The position numbers and the translations under genes were made by a program. This document shows, in pieces, positions 15,404-24,443 of a stretch of DNA of 27,635 bases (position 1 is the stretch's first letter; every line of letters begins with the position of its first letter). The DNA is taken from the NCBI GenBank assembly GCA_031284385.1, contig JAISZZ010000191.1, positions 1 through 27,635 on the forward strand, read 5' to 3'. The DNA comes from Treponema sp. (lineage in GTDB: Bacteria; Spirochaetota; Spirochaetia; Treponematales; Breznakiellaceae). The notes under the pieces were generated by a model. That model ran no database searches, was not told the DNA's origin, and saw nothing but the letters and a program-made list of their open reading frames with translations.

Positions 15404-16543
15404 ATGAATTATTCCATTGCGCTGGTGCCGGGCGACGGCATAGGCCCAGAGGTTACATCCAAAGCTGTCGATGTTTTGGAACTTGCAGGCGATAAGTTCG
15501 GCCATGTTTTTAATTTTGTCGAGCTTGAGGCGGGAGGCTGCGCCATAGATTCAACAGGAGAGCCTCTGCCGGCTTCTACATTGGATGCGGCCAAACAGTG
15601 CGACGCGTTGCTATTGGGCGCGGTCGGCGGCCCAAAATGGGAGACGTTGCCCGGAAATCTGCGTCCTGAACGCGCGTTACTTGGTTTGCGGGCGGGACTT
15701 GGCGTGTTCGCGAACCTGCGCCCCGCCGCGTTGTTGCCGCAATTAAAGGATGCCTGTCCGCTCAAAGATGAAGTATTGGCGGCAAGTCATCCTGAGGGCA
15801 AACCTACATTCGACATTCTAATTGTCCGCGAGCTTACGGGCGGCATATATTTTGGAGAACGAGGCCGGGATGGTGATGGGAAATCGCCGGATTCTTCGGC
15901 ATTTGACACCGAGAGGTACAGTCGTTTCGAGATTGAGCGTGTACTGCGCGTGGCTTACGATGCGGCGGCCAAACGCCGCAGGAAACTTTGCCTTGTTGAC
16001 AAGGCAAATGTTCTCGAATCATCACGATTTTGGCGTGAAGTAACTATGGAAATCGCGGAGGAATACAAAAATATTGAAACATCGTATATGTATGTCGATA
16101 ACTGTTCGATGCAGCTTGTCCGCGCTCCGGGGCAGTTTGATGTCATTGTTACATCAAACATTTTCGGTGATATACTTTCTGATGAGGCATCCGTTCTGTC
16201 TGGTTCTATCGGGATGTTGGCTTCCGCGAGCATAGGCGCTGTAGAGGCGGGCAGAAAGTATCCGGCTGGGATGTACGAACCCATACACGGTTCAGCGCCT
16301 GATATAGCGGGAAAAGACCTAGCAAACCCGCTTGCCGCCATACTTTCAGCCGCGATGATGCTGCGATACTCATTTTCCCTCGAAAAAGAGGCGCTTGCCA
16401 TAGAGTCCGCCGTAAACAAAACCCTTGATTCAGGAATCCGTACCAAAGACATAGCGAGCCGTTCAAAAAATGCCGCAAGAGAAAAAATCGCCGGCACAAA
16501 TGAGGTGGCCGCCGCCGTTATGAAAGCCCTTGAAACCGCATAG
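15404..16543 (+). CDS. leuB: 3-isopropylmalate dehydrogenase
   Basis: This 379-residue enzyme oxidatively decarboxylates 3-isopropylmalate in leucine synthesis, using NAD. The N-terminus [13 protein letters not shown], the [10 protein letters not shown] block near residue 71, [32 protein letters not shown], and the signature region [20 protein letters not shown] near 247-266 identify LeuB rather than isocitrate dehydrogenase. The ATG at 15404 has AAGG at 15392-15395; an earlier in-frame ATG at 15347 lies inside the 55-bp repeat and upstream of the TATAAT box. No leuA, leuC or leuD is adjacent, so the pathway is split in this genome. Confidence 0.95.
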   Translation: MNYSIALVPGDGIGPEVTSKAVDVLELAGDKFGHVFNFVELEAGGCAIDSTGEPLPASTLDAAKQCDALLLGAVGGPKWETLPGNLRPERALLGLRAGLGVFANLRPAALLPQLKDACPLKDEVLAASHPEGKPTFDILIVRELTGGIYFGERGRDGDGKSPDSSAFDTERYSRFEIERVLRVAYDAAAKRRRKLCLVDKANVLESSRFWREVTMEIAEEYKNIETSYMYVDNCSMQLVRAPGQFDVIVTSNIFGDILSDEASVLSGSIGMLASASIGAVEAGRKYPAGMYEPIHGSAPDIAGKDLANPLAAILSAAMMLRYSFSLEKEALAIESAVNKTLDSGIRTKDIASRSKNAAREKIAGTNEVAAAVMKALETA

Positions 16544-16570
16544 CGGTATGGGTGGAGTGGAGGGGGGGGG

Positions 16571-17317
16571 CTAAAACCCGTTGAAGAAGTTTGATTTTAT
16601 TGAATTTATAGCCTGTACCTGATCGCGGTTAAAAGTTTTATCGATAGCGACATCATTCATTAGCGCTTTCATGTTGTTTTCGATTTCTGTTTTTTCAATC
16701 ATACTCAAAATAAAATATATGTAGACGGTTGAATCTGCGGAGGTTTCCGGCGGCTCGCCGTCAATAGCGGGCAGCGTTTCAGCGGATGCCGGCTCGCCCT
16801 GATTCACAGGCCGCCTATTTACAAGCGCCCACGTTTCTGCGTACTTTTGCGCCTGCGGCCAACCTTGGGCTGCGGTATGTTTCATCATCATTTCAAAAAA
16901 ACTGCCATACAATTCGTCAGGAGTTATTGAAAGATTGCGAGTTAAACGCCTGTAGGCGCGTAAAAACACCAAACGCGGAAAATCACGCTCAACACGGAAA
17001 TTATTTGCCCACTGCCGCAATGTGTCGAGATTTGGCGACGACTGTTCGGCGATAAACAGATAGTAGCGGGTAAATTCACGCTGTTTTTCGAGTGCGGGAA
17101 TACCGCCGCTTGTGTAAAGTGACAACCACTCCGGCATTTCCACACCGTCCGCACGCCCCTGATAGTCCAGTATTTCAATGATTTGACTGGAGCGGGCGTA
17201 CGGATTCGAATAGGCAAGGGTCTTACGGTTTTGAGACGCGCATGAAAACAGCGCCACAGCGAGCAGGCTTAGGGCAGCAATACGCAACAGGTTTTCATAG
17301 CGGCGGACACATTTCAA
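16571..17317 (-). CDS. Conserved-type lipoprotein of unknown function, coupled to lysC
   Basis: This 248-residue protein has a basic N-terminus, a hydrophobic segment and the lipobox LFSC (cysteine 26), so it should be a lipoprotein. The mature part is helical in character and contains RVERDFPRLVFLRAYRRLTRN and a Pro/Glu-rich loop near 180-195. I do not recognise a domain. It starts with a TTG that overlaps the TGA of lysC (TTGA), and GAGG seven bases before the start is inside lysC. This gives coupled translation, though no functional link to lysine synthesis is evident. A nine-G run (16562-16570) lies directly after its stop codon. Confidence 0.7.
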   Translation of the reverse strand: MKCVRRYENLLRIAALSLLAVALFSCASQNRKTLAYSNPYARSSQIIEILDYQGRADGVEMPEWLSLYTSGGIPALEKQREFTRYYLFIAEQSSPNLDTLRQWANNFRVERDFPRLVFLRAYRRLTRNLSITPDELYGSFFEMMMKHTAAQGWPQAQKYAETWALVNRRPVNQGEPASAETLPAIDGEPPETSADSTVYIYFILSMIEKTEIENNMKALMNDVAIDKTFNRDQVQAINSIKSNFFNGF

Positions 17318-18666
17318 TTTTCATCCTCAAAGAATTTTTTATGCAGAGCGCGGACGACTAACGCCGCTTCCGACCCGTCAACTATAAAACTAATATTTAC
17401 TTTACTCGCTCCATGCGACACCATTTGCGTATGCACGCCCAATCTGGAACACACACCAAAAATATTTTCGAGTATGGTGGAGGATTGCGCCACGCTTCCG
17501 ATTATCGTTACGATGGCTTTTTTTGTTTTTATCTCAACGCTGGCGATGGCGGATAGTTCTTTTTTGAGCGCGCTCAAATCCGCCATTGAATCGACAGTAA
17601 GCGAGACGGAAACCTCGCTTGTGGCTACCATGTCAACGGAAATTTTATGTACTGCAAACTTTGAAAAAACTTCCGCCAAAAATCCGTACTGCCCTACCAT
17701 GCGGCTTGAAACAATATCCACAAGCGTAATATTCCCGCGTGTTGTGATAGCCCGAACATGGTTAGCGTCTGCCGGCAGTGACGCGCTTATTATACTGCCG
17801 GGCGCACACGCGTTATAAGAATTTTTCACAAAAACGGGTGTTCCCGTCTTGCCGCAGGGCCGCATAGCTCTCGGATGAAGCACCTGTGACCCAAAAAACG
17901 CGAGTTCCGCAGCCTCTTCATAGGTTACCGCGCCGACAGGACGCGCTTTTTTAACGATGCGCGGGTCAGCGGTAAGGATTCCATCGACATCCTTCCAAAC
18001 CTGCGCCTCCTCCGCTTTACACGCCGCGGCAATCATCGTGGCGCTAAGATCCGAGCCGCCGCGTCCCAGCGTCGTTATCTGTCCAGCCTCATCTTTGGCA
18101 ATAAATCCGGTTACAACAGGTAAAATGCCGCTTTCAACCAGCGGTATTAGCGTTGCGGGTATGGTATGCCAGCTTTCTTTAAGTAATTCGGCGCAGGTAA
18201 AGTTTGAATCGGAGATAAAACCGGCATCCCACGCATCAACAGCGCGGGCATTGATGCCCACCGATTGAAAATACAACGCTGCTACCCGTGTGGAAAGACG
18301 CTCCCCAAACGAAACAAGGTAATCTCTGGTCTTTGCCGTCAATTCTTTGATCAATGATATACCGGAAAGCAGGCTGGCAAGTTCGCTGAGCAGTTCTCGC
18401 AGTTCAGGAGTGAGCATTTTAGACAGATTTAGTTCCTGCACGGCGTTAAAATGCGTTTCCGTTATCTTCATAAGGGAGTGTTCAACGGAAACCGGCCCGT
18501 CGTTAATCGCTTTTTCCGCAGCCTCTATCAGGTGATCGGTTGTGTCTCCCATGGCTGAAAGAACTACAACCGGTTTTCTTTCAAGCCTATCTTTTATAAT
18601 TTCAGCGACATGGCAAATATGCTCAGCATCCGCGACGGAGCTTCCGCCAAATTTCATTACTATCAA
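17314..18666 (-). CDS. lysC: Aspartate kinase (monofunctional, LysC type)
   Basis: This 450-residue enzyme phosphorylates aspartate, the first step to lysine, threonine, methionine and diaminopimelate. The kinase opening VMKFGGSSVAD is at residues 3-13. VVTGFIAKDEAGQITTLGRGGSDLSAT and the KDVDGILTADPRIV block mark the amino-acid-kinase core. The last 150 residues hold two ACT domains (ITLVDIVSSRMVGQYGFLAEVF, then AIVTIIGSVAQSSTILENIF) for feedback control. Length and layout match the lysine-sensitive E. coli LysC class. The TTG at 18666 has AGGGGG six bases before it; the ATG at 18657 has no well-placed site. The downstream lipoprotein gene is translationally coupled. Confidence 0.93.
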   Translation of the reverse strand: MIVMKFGGSSVADAEHICHVAEIIKDRLERKPVVVLSAMGDTTDHLIEAAEKAINDGPVSVEHSLMKITETHFNAVQELNLSKMLTPELRELLSELASLLSGISLIKELTAKTRDYLVSFGERLSTRVAALYFQSVGINARAVDAWDAGFISDSNFTCAELLKESWHTIPATLIPLVESGILPVVTGFIAKDEAGQITTLGRGGSDLSATMIAAACKAEEAQVWKDVDGILTADPRIVKKARPVGAVTYEEAAELAFFGSQVLHPRAMRPCGKTGTPVFVKNSYNACAPGSIISASLPADANHVRAITTRGNITLVDIVSSRMVGQYGFLAEVFSKFAVHKISVDMVATSEVSVSLTVDSMADLSALKKELSAIASVEIKTKKAIVTIIGSVAQSSTILENIFGVCSRLGVHTQMVSHGASKVNISFIVDGSEAALVVRALHKKFFEDEN

Positions 18667-18808
18667 AAGCCGCCCCCTAAGATTTAAGACTTGTCCGGCA
18701 ATCCGGTTTATATTTTTTGCCGCAAACTCGCCCTGCGGCAGGAATGTTCATTGTCTTATAACATTTCAAACTGATTCACAAGAACAAACCGGTCACATCT
18801 ACAGATTA

Positions 18809-21718
18809 CTATCGCAGTATATCCAGTATTTCCTGACGATTCCAGCGTCCGGCTATATCGCCAGGACTATCTCCCGATGTGTTACGCGCCAATTTATCCG
18901 CACCTAATTCCAAAAGCAAGGACACTACAGCGGCAGAACTCAAATGTGCCGCATAGTGCAATACAGTGTTGCCCGATGGGTCGCGAGTGTTTATTGCCTT
19001 TCCGCCAAAGACTGCCCTGACAGCCTCACGGTTTCCGGTTTCAAGCGTTATTTCAGCCGGAGTTTTACCATCGCGGGCGACAGAGAAAATGTTTGCGCCA
19101 TCATTCGCGAGAAATTTGGCGGCATCCCAGTTTGCGTGGTCAACCGCGTAACGCAATGCGGTACGGCCATCACGGTCAACCAAGTCGGTGCGCCCCATCC
19201 AGGCGGCAATCGTTTCTATCTCCGACTCGGGCATATTGTACGACAAGGCTATGTGTAATGGAGAACGCCCCTCATCGTCCGTCTGACCACGCCCCTTTGC
19301 AAGGAGTGTCAACATCATGCGGGCGGACATTTTGAGGGCGGCGGTAAACGGACTTTCACCATCAGCATTCTTTGCGTGAATCTGCGCCCCCCTGTCAAGT
19401 AGCAAGCCAACCATATCGCTGCGTTCTTCCTCTATGGCTATCAGCAATGGAGTATCGCCGTTATTGTTCCTTGTCGAGACATCCGCACCGCTGTTTATCA
19501 GGTGGTCGGCAGAACGGTAAGAGCCTTTCAGCAACGCTTCCATCAACGGGGTATTGCCCTCTTTATCGCGGGCTTCAAGATTTGCCCCGCGCTGTGTAAG
19601 AAGGGTTTCCATCCCGAACACGCTCAATCGTACAGCGTCATGCAGCGGCGTTTTTCCATACAGGTTGTAACTGTTTATATCAATTTTAGCACTAATCAAC
19701 GCTTCCGAGGCGGAAAGCGCATTCCAACGCACAGCAGTATGAAGAGCGGTATTGCCAAGCGTGTCGCGTCCGGCTATCGAAGCCCCCGCGTTTAAAAGAG
19801 CCTGAACGGTAGATGCTGAGTCGATTTTTACCGCAACAAATAACGGTGTCTCACCGGTAACATTGGCCGCTTCAAGGGAGGCACCTTTGGATGCTATCAG
19901 AGCTATGGCGGAATCCAGTTTCCACTGGGTGGCATAGTGCAGTATTGTATTTCCAAGTCCGTCCCTCGCAGTTAGAACGATGGGGGTCAGCACCCATTCC
20001 CGAATATCGCCGGGAGAATAAAATGTAAGGTAACTAGGGCTTTCACCTTTGGCATTCTGAGCGAACATATCTGCGCCGCGTGTTATCAAAAGGACACCCG
20101 CAGCCTCCCTGTTTTGGCGTACGGCTATATGCAACGCCGTGTCTCCATCCTGGTTGCGGGCATTTATCAGAGCGTTCTTGTCCAAAATACGTTGTATAAT
20201 TTCGGGATCGCCGCTAAACTGTACCGCGACAATCAGCGGTGTATTACCGTTGTTATCGCTCTGTAAGACGGTTTCGCTGGTAATAAGAGCGTTTAAGGCA
20301 TCCCTGTTTTCGCTCATGGCGAGGCCAAACGGCGTTTTTCCTTCGTTAGTCACGGCAAAAATATCGGAATGATACATTAAAAGCAGCGGCAGAAGAGCCG
20401 CACGGTTTTCCTCAACCGCGATATACAGCGGCGTTTTGCCCTCTATGTTGTGAATTGTCGTATCGGCGCCGCTCACAAGCAGTGTTTCGATTATATCTAC
20501 CCCGCGGTTAAGTCCAATCACGATATGTAACGGGGAATCGCCGCGTCTGTCGCGCAAATTCGGATTCGCCCCATGTCCAATCAACATCTCGAGCGCGGCC
20601 TTATGTGCATCCACAGGAATCGCTATGTGCATAGCCGTATTTCCCTGTCCATCTTGAATGTTGACATTCGCGCCATGCTCAATCAGGGCGTTCATTATTT
20701 CCAGATCTCCGATTCTAGCAGTTTCGTGCAGCGCGGTATCGCCGATGGTGTTTTTTATATTTGGATCGGCGCGGTGGTCAAGTAAGAAATATGTAAACCC
20801 GCGGTACCGTTCACGAACCGCATAATGGAGGGCGGAATTGCCGTCTGAAGCCCGTAGATTAAAGTTAAGCGTTTGAACTACGGGGGCAAAATAGAGGAAA
20901 AACGGATCCGATGAAAAACCACCCGCTTGAACAAGAACTTCTGCGGTTGTCGCGTGAACGCGCGATTCGCGATGAGAAAAAGCATAGTCGGCGGCTGTTT
21001 TGCCTGTTTTATCCCGTTTATTTACAAGCTGTTGCTCCGTCCTAAAATCCGCTTCGTTCAGTATGCTAGAAACTGCGACCCCATTCCCGCTGTCAGCAGC
21101 CAAATGCAGGATGGTGCGTCCTTCGGAATCTGTTGACAGCATGGACTCCACAGTTAGTATCGCTCGCATATATTGGTCGTTATTGGAGGTTACCGCCGTT
21201 TCCGCGGGGCTTTTACTTCCCGGCGCTTTATGGTGAATGTACGCTTCGTTTCTTACCAGAACAGCAGTTGTAGCTCCGTCCAACAATCCGGCGCTTATGT
21301 TGAGCGGGGTAAAACCGTTGTAGTCTTCGGCATCCGGTTTAGTGCCAAGCCTTATAAAAAAATCCGCGAGTTCGCTGTTACGCGCCGCGGCGGCGTAATG
21401 CACGGCATTTTTCCCATCTGCGGCAAGCGTGTTAGGGTCGCTAAGTAAAACAAACTCCGACTTTACCGCGTCAACCCTACCAGATTTAATAAGCCCAGCT
21501 ATGCGCTCAATGGGAGAAAGCGTTGTTTCTTCAACAATTTCTTCGTCATCTACTGTTTCTTTTATAACAACAGGTTTGCTGGCAGCCTGCTTCTTTCCGC
21601 CGGCAAAAACATTTATCGAGGAAAGTGTTATAAACTGAATGCAAAAAATGCCGATAAAAACGAAATATCGCGGGCAGATAACCTTTTCAACCGTGCCGGC
21701 GCATTTTTTGTCCATCAT
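18809..21718 (-). CDS. Large exported ankyrin-repeat protein
   Basis: This 969-residue protein has a positively charged N-terminus, a hydrophobic stretch (YFVFIGIFCIQFITL) ending near SINVFAGG, and then a linker rich in Lys, Glu and Val. The rest is about 26 ankyrin-type units of roughly 33 residues, recognised by repeated G(N/D/K/E)(T/S)(P/A)LHxAV and LLxxGAxxxxxN blocks. No catalytic domain is visible. Ankyrin solenoids bind proteins, and an exported one could act at the cell surface or in the periplasm; a scaffold role is also possible. The first five units are the most diverged. AGGGG is 10 bases before the ATG, and a copy of the palindromic element ends just upstream of that site. The gene appears monocistronic. 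Confidence 0.85.
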   Translation of the reverse strand: MMDKKCAGTVEKVICPRYFVFIGIFCIQFITLSSINVFAGGKKQAASKPVVIKETVDDEEIVEETTLSPIERIAGLIKSGRVDAVKSEFVLLSDPNTLAADGKNAVHYAAAARNSELADFFIRLGTKPDAEDYNGFTPLNISAGLLDGATTAVLVRNEAYIHHKAPGSKSPAETAVTSNNDQYMRAILTVESMLSTDSEGRTILHLAADSGNGVAVSSILNEADFRTEQQLVNKRDKTGKTAADYAFSHRESRVHATTAEVLVQAGGFSSDPFFLYFAPVVQTLNFNLRASDGNSALHYAVRERYRGFTYFLLDHRADPNIKNTIGDTALHETARIGDLEIMNALIEHGANVNIQDGQGNTAMHIAIPVDAHKAALEMLIGHGANPNLRDRRGDSPLHIVIGLNRGVDIIETLLVSGADTTIHNIEGKTPLYIAVEENRAALLPLLLMYHSDIFAVTNEGKTPFGLAMSENRDALNALITSETVLQSDNNGNTPLIVAVQFSGDPEIIQRILDKNALINARNQDGDTALHIAVRQNREAAGVLLITRGADMFAQNAKGESPSYLTFYSPGDIREWVLTPIVLTARDGLGNTILHYATQWKLDSAIALIASKGASLEAANVTGETPLFVAVKIDSASTVQALLNAGASIAGRDTLGNTALHTAVRWNALSASEALISAKIDINSYNLYGKTPLHDAVRLSVFGMETLLTQRGANLEARDKEGNTPLMEALLKGSYRSADHLINSGADVSTRNNNGDTPLLIAIEEERSDMVGLLLDRGAQIHAKNADGESPFTAALKMSARMMLTLLAKGRGQTDDEGRSPLHIALSYNMPESEIETIAAWMGRTDLVDRDGRTALRYAVDHANWDAAKFLANDGANIFSVARDGKTPAEITLETGNREAVRAVFGGKAINTRDPSGNTVLHYAAHLSSAAVVSLLLELGADKLARNTSGDSPGDIAGRWNRQEILDILR

Positions 21719-21740
21719 GCGTTAAAAACCCCTATTTGAA

Positions 21741-21855
21741 TACTGGACTTGTTCGAGAACCTCATTGTCCTCCCCAAATCTCGCAAAATGCGCCGCATTT
21801 TGCTGTTTTTCATCGGAAGTTGTTCAAAACTTGAAGCTTTTGAACAACTTTATTC
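21741..21855 (-). repeat. Palindromic interspersed element, copy R4, upstream of ankyrin gene
   Basis: This is the best-preserved copy. The stem GTTGTTCAAAA (21819-21829) and TTTTGAACAAC (21838-21848) is perfect over 11 bp with an 8-base loop. A second perfect hairpin, GCAAAATGC GCC GCATTTTGC, is at 21783-21803. On the minus strand the element ends GAACAAGTCCAGTATTCA, and the AGGGG ribosome-binding site of the ankyrin gene follows directly. Confidence 0.88.
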
Positions 21856-22037
21856 TGCAATATCTGGTTAATACCCCGCCACAAACTTGTTTGTACGCTT
21901 GCCGCACGGAGGCTCATTTACGAAAACCCATCCTGAATGAAATATAATCCAAACTATCCTTATATATTTGCATATTTTTTTTATAAATACAAGGCGGGAA
22001 AGGCGCAACAAATTTTGCATTTACACATCCGGCTCGT

Positions 22038-22099
22038 CGCCATGGAATAAAATCATGAAGAGGGGCTATTTCCATACCATTTGCGGCACATAGCAGCTT
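22038..22099 (+). repeat. 62-bp interspersed repeat, copy 1
   Basis: It matches 27327-27388 at 52 of 62 positions without gaps and begins CGCCATGGAATAAAATCATG. The conserved core is ATTTCCATACC, followed by TTTGCGGCACA. On the minus strand both copies can be read as a short peptide with LCAA, GMEI and WRR in common, which explains small spurious frames. Confidence 0.8.
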
Positions 22100-22320
22100 G
22101 CGACTCACGTCCCCGTCCGATACAGATCCTGCTTTTCACTTCCCTCGCGCACGGTTAAAAATGGCAATCCGTATCGTGTCCTGAATCACGTGTCATTTCC
22201 ACTTCAAGTTGAAAGTATTTTGAGACGAAATATACCCTGAAACAGGTAAAAACTCTAAAATTTGGGGCAATTTTAGCTTGAGGGACGGAGAGTCTCACGT
22301 TTTACAAAGAAACTATCGAT

Positions 22321-22347
22321 TGTGGGGACTGCGCCGCAGTCCCCACA
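22321..22347 (-). terminator. Hairpin downstream of the PTS operon
   Basis: TGTGGGGACTGC and GCAGTCCCCACA form a perfect 12-bp stem with a 3-base loop, 10 bases past the IIA stop codon. The minus strand then reads ATCGATAGTTTC, so there is no good U-run. It is likely a transcript end or an RNA-stabilising structure. Confidence 0.55.
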
Positions 22348-22357
22348 GCTAAAACCA

Positions 22358-22681
22358 TTATTTTTTTGCTTTTATTTGTTTGTACACATCGATAAATTCG
22401 TTAGCTAAAGTTTTAAACATATCCGCCATAATAACTTGATCTTCTGCGTGAATCAGAATGAGCGATGTTTTTAGTCCCTCGTCAGACATTTCCTTTTCAA
22501 TCAAATATGCATGCGCTTTATGTCCTTCAATAAACACTTTATTTCCTTCTTCTATCATGGATATGGCCGCATCAAAATTACCCGCTTTCGCCTCTTGAAT
22601 CGCCCCAATGAACGATGACTTTGCCGAACCGACTGTGGAAATGATTTCGAAAATTTTCTCTTCTAATTCTTCGTCTGTCAT
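22358..22681 (-). CDS. PTS lactose/cellobiose-family IIA component
   Basis: This 107-residue, all-helical PTS phosphocarrier accepts phosphate from HPr and passes it to IIB. The active-site histidine is H78 in LILIHAEDQ, and D81 matches the metal-binding aspartate of the trimeric IIA(Lac) fold. AGGAGG stands nine bases before the ATG. It is the last gene of the minus-strand operon, 13 bases after IIB. With ChbG and a GH4 enzyme in the operon, it is probably the equivalent of ChbA. Confidence 0.92.
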   Translation of the reverse strand: MTDEELEEKIFEIISTVGSAKSSFIGAIQEAKAGNFDAAISMIEEGNKVFIEGHKAHAYLIEKEMSDEGLKTSLILIHAEDQVIMADMFKTLANEFIDVYKQIKAKK

Positions 22682-22694
22682 TATTATAATCCTC

Positions 22695-23003
22695 CTACAA
22701 TTTAAGATTCATGGCAAAATTTAAAACATTTTCAGCGTTCATTCTGCCGTAATCAGCCATTGGAATTACCCCAGACGGAATACCCAACGGATCGAGTTTT
22801 GCCTTTACCTTCTTGTGTTCATAGCCAATCTGCGGGCCAAGCAGTACAAAATTTGAACCTTTGGCTTTAGCATCAAGCTCACTGAACGGGTGCGCGGAGA
22901 TTTCTACATCCAAGTTTTTTTCTTTGGCAAAAGCTTGGATTTTTTTTACCAAAGCGCTTGTAGACATTCCCGCATTACAAAATACGTTAATAACTGTCGC
23001 CAT
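22695..23003 (-). CDS. PTS lactose/cellobiose-family IIB component
   Basis: This 102-residue cytoplasmic protein takes phosphate from IIA on a cysteine and transfers it to the sugar at IIC. The phosphorylation site is C9 in VFCNAGMSTS, and LLGPQIGYEHKKVKAKLDPLGIPSGVIPMADYGRMN follows the family pattern. GGAGGAAG lies directly upstream, a strong ribosome-binding site. A 99-base gap to the GH4 gene holds a perfect hairpin (23030-23049). It is probably ChbB-like. Confidence 0.92.
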   Translation of the reverse strand: MATVINVFCNAGMSTSALVKKIQAFAKEKNLDVEISAHPFSELDAKAKGSNFVLLGPQIGYEHKKVKAKLDPLGIPSGVIPMADYGRMNAENVLNFAMNLKL

Positions 23004-23029
23004 TTTCTTCCTCCAATAATTTTATATCA

Positions 23030-23049
23030 CCGGCGAATCTATTCGCCGG
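23030..23049. repeat. Intercistronic hairpin between GH4 and IIB genes
   Basis: CCGGCGAAT CT ATTCGCCGG is a perfect 9-bp stem with a 2-base loop. It sits 27 bases before the IIB start. It may set differential expression by processing or act as a protein-binding palindrome. Confidence 0.5.
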
Positions 23050-23102
23050 CAAAATTTATACAGCGTCAAAAAGCATACAGAATTTTGAGCGCCGCTCACA
23101 AA

Positions 23103-24443
23103 TTATTTCTCAAAATGTTTCGCAAATTGAGGCAAATAATTTTTATGTGCAATCAAAAGTTCGTCCACGATTTTTTTAGCGGTTTCTTCATTCGGAGTAA
23201 GAGGATTTATCGCGAGCGCCAGTATCGCTTTGTCATAACTCCCTTCGACGGCGGCTTCAACAGCAAGTTGTTCAAAAGATTTTATCAAGGTAACAAGCCC
23301 TTTTATCGCCGTAGGAAGTTTGCCAACTTGTATGGGTCGCGGCCCCTGCCGCGTTATGACAGAACTGATTTCAACAACACTGCCGGCATCAATACCGGAA
23401 ATAGCGCCGTTATTTACCGTGTCAACCGGTTGAATATCACAAGCATCATTATAAATTGAATTAATTAAACGGCAGGCGGCATCACTGTAGTATGCGCCGC
23501 CGCGCTCTTCCAACTCTTTTGGTTTAACATCAAGTGCTTCATTCGCGTATGTTTCAAACAATTTTTTTTCGATACGCCGGACAACCTGAGCGCGGATATT
23601 TCCTTTTTCAAACTCTTCAAGCTCGGTTTTAAGCATTATCGCGCTGTGATAATAATAATTATGATATGGACATAAAATTACGCCAAGCGATTTATAGAAT
23701 TCCTTAGTATACGCGACATCGAGTATATTTTTTACAGAAATATTTTTTTTCCTATTCGGATCACATAATAAGTCAATAGTTTTTTGCGTAACTTCTTTGC
23801 CGTCAAGATATACATGCAAACCGTACACCATGTGATTAAGCCCTGCAAAATCAACGCGAACTCTGCCATACGCTACTTCAAAAATATCAGCTATCATTCT
23901 CTCAATATGAATCGGCACATTACAAAGTCCAATTACTTTTTGCTTTTCCATATTGCTGTAACGCGCCAGCGCTTCAGTTACCATGCCTGACGGATTTGTG
24001 AAATTGATTAAAAACGCATCGGGGCAGAGAGTTTCCATTTTTTTTGCGATGTTTAAAATAACCGGTATAGTCCTAAGCGCTTTGAACAGGCCGCCGGCTC
24101 CGTTTGTTTCCTGCCCGATAACACCATGTTTAAGCGGTATCGTTTCATCAATCTCCCGCGCCGCGAGAAAACCTACGCGGATTTGCGTTGTAACAAAATC
24201 AGCATCTTTAAGCGCTTCGTCCGTATTTGTTGTCAAATGAACATCTATTGGCAGTCCAGCTTTCGCGATCATACGTTTTGCGAGATTGCCAACAATCTGT
24301 AATTTTGTTTCTCCTTCTTTGATATCCGAAAGCCAAATATCAGTAACCGGTAACGTATTGTACCGTTTAATAAAACCTTCTATCAATTCCGGCGTATAAC
24401 TTGAACCGCCGCCGATAGTGCATATTTTCAACTTTTGCCGCAT
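23103..24443 (-). CDS. GH4-family 6-phospho-beta-glycosidase (ChbF/CelF/LicH type)
   Basis: This 446-residue glycosidase of family GH4 uses NAD and a divalent metal to split phosphorylated disaccharides by an oxidation-elimination route. The nucleotide-binding GGGSSYTPE is at residues 11-19 and GQETNGAGG at 110-118. NFTNPSG lies at 147-153. The metal ligands are expected at C174 in GLCNVPIH and H204 in GLNHMVYG. The opening ICTIGGGSSYTPELIEGFI resembles the beta-glucosidase (CelF/LicH) branch rather than the maltose or alpha-galactoside branches. The start overlaps the end of chbG by 16 bases. The likely substrate is phosphorylated chitobiose or cellobiose taken up by the PTS in this operon. 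Confidence 0.92.
   Translation of the reverse strand: MRQKLKICTIGGGSSYTPELIEGFIKRYNTLPVTDIWLSDIKEGETKLQIVGNLAKRMIAKAGLPIDVHLTTNTDEALKDADFVTTQIRVGFLAAREIDETIPLKHGVIGQETNGAGGLFKALRTIPVILNIAKKMETLCPDAFLINFTNPSGMVTEALARYSNMEKQKVIGLCNVPIHIERMIADIFEVAYGRVRVDFAGLNHMVYGLHVYLDGKEVTQKTIDLLCDPNRKKNISVKNILDVAYTKEFYKSLGVILCPYHNYYYHSAIMLKTELEEFEKGNIRAQVVRRIEKKLFETYANEALDVKPKELEERGGAYYSDAACRLINSIYNDACDIQPVDTVNNGAISGIDAGSVVEISSVITRQGPRPIQVGKLPTAIKGLVTLIKSFEQLAVEAAVEGSYDKAILALAINPLTPNEETAKKIVDELLIAHKNYLPQFAKHFEK

Larger units (their letters stand above)
21719..22357. other. Repeat-rich gap between ankyrin gene and PTS operon
   Basis: About 640 bases with no supported gene. The gap holds the palindromic element R4, TTAATACCCCGCC at 21869-21881 as also seen near 8278, a 62-bp repeat copy at 22038-22099, and the terminal hairpin of the PTS operon. 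A short minus-strand frame at 21914-22108 merely reads through the 62-bp repeat. Confidence 0.6.

Noticed and set aside
18718..18740. TGCCGCA/TGCGGCA hairpin after the ankyrin gene as a terminator
   Set aside because: On the transcribed strand it is followed by A residues rather than T residues.
18809..21718. CRISPR-like or tandem DNA repeats
   Set aside because: The periodicity is about 33 codons at protein level with diverged DNA, which is ankyrin coding sequence.
21914..22108. 64-residue minus-strand frame
   Set aside because: It reads through the 62-bp repeat; the similarity to the frame at 27113-27448 comes from the DNA repeat.
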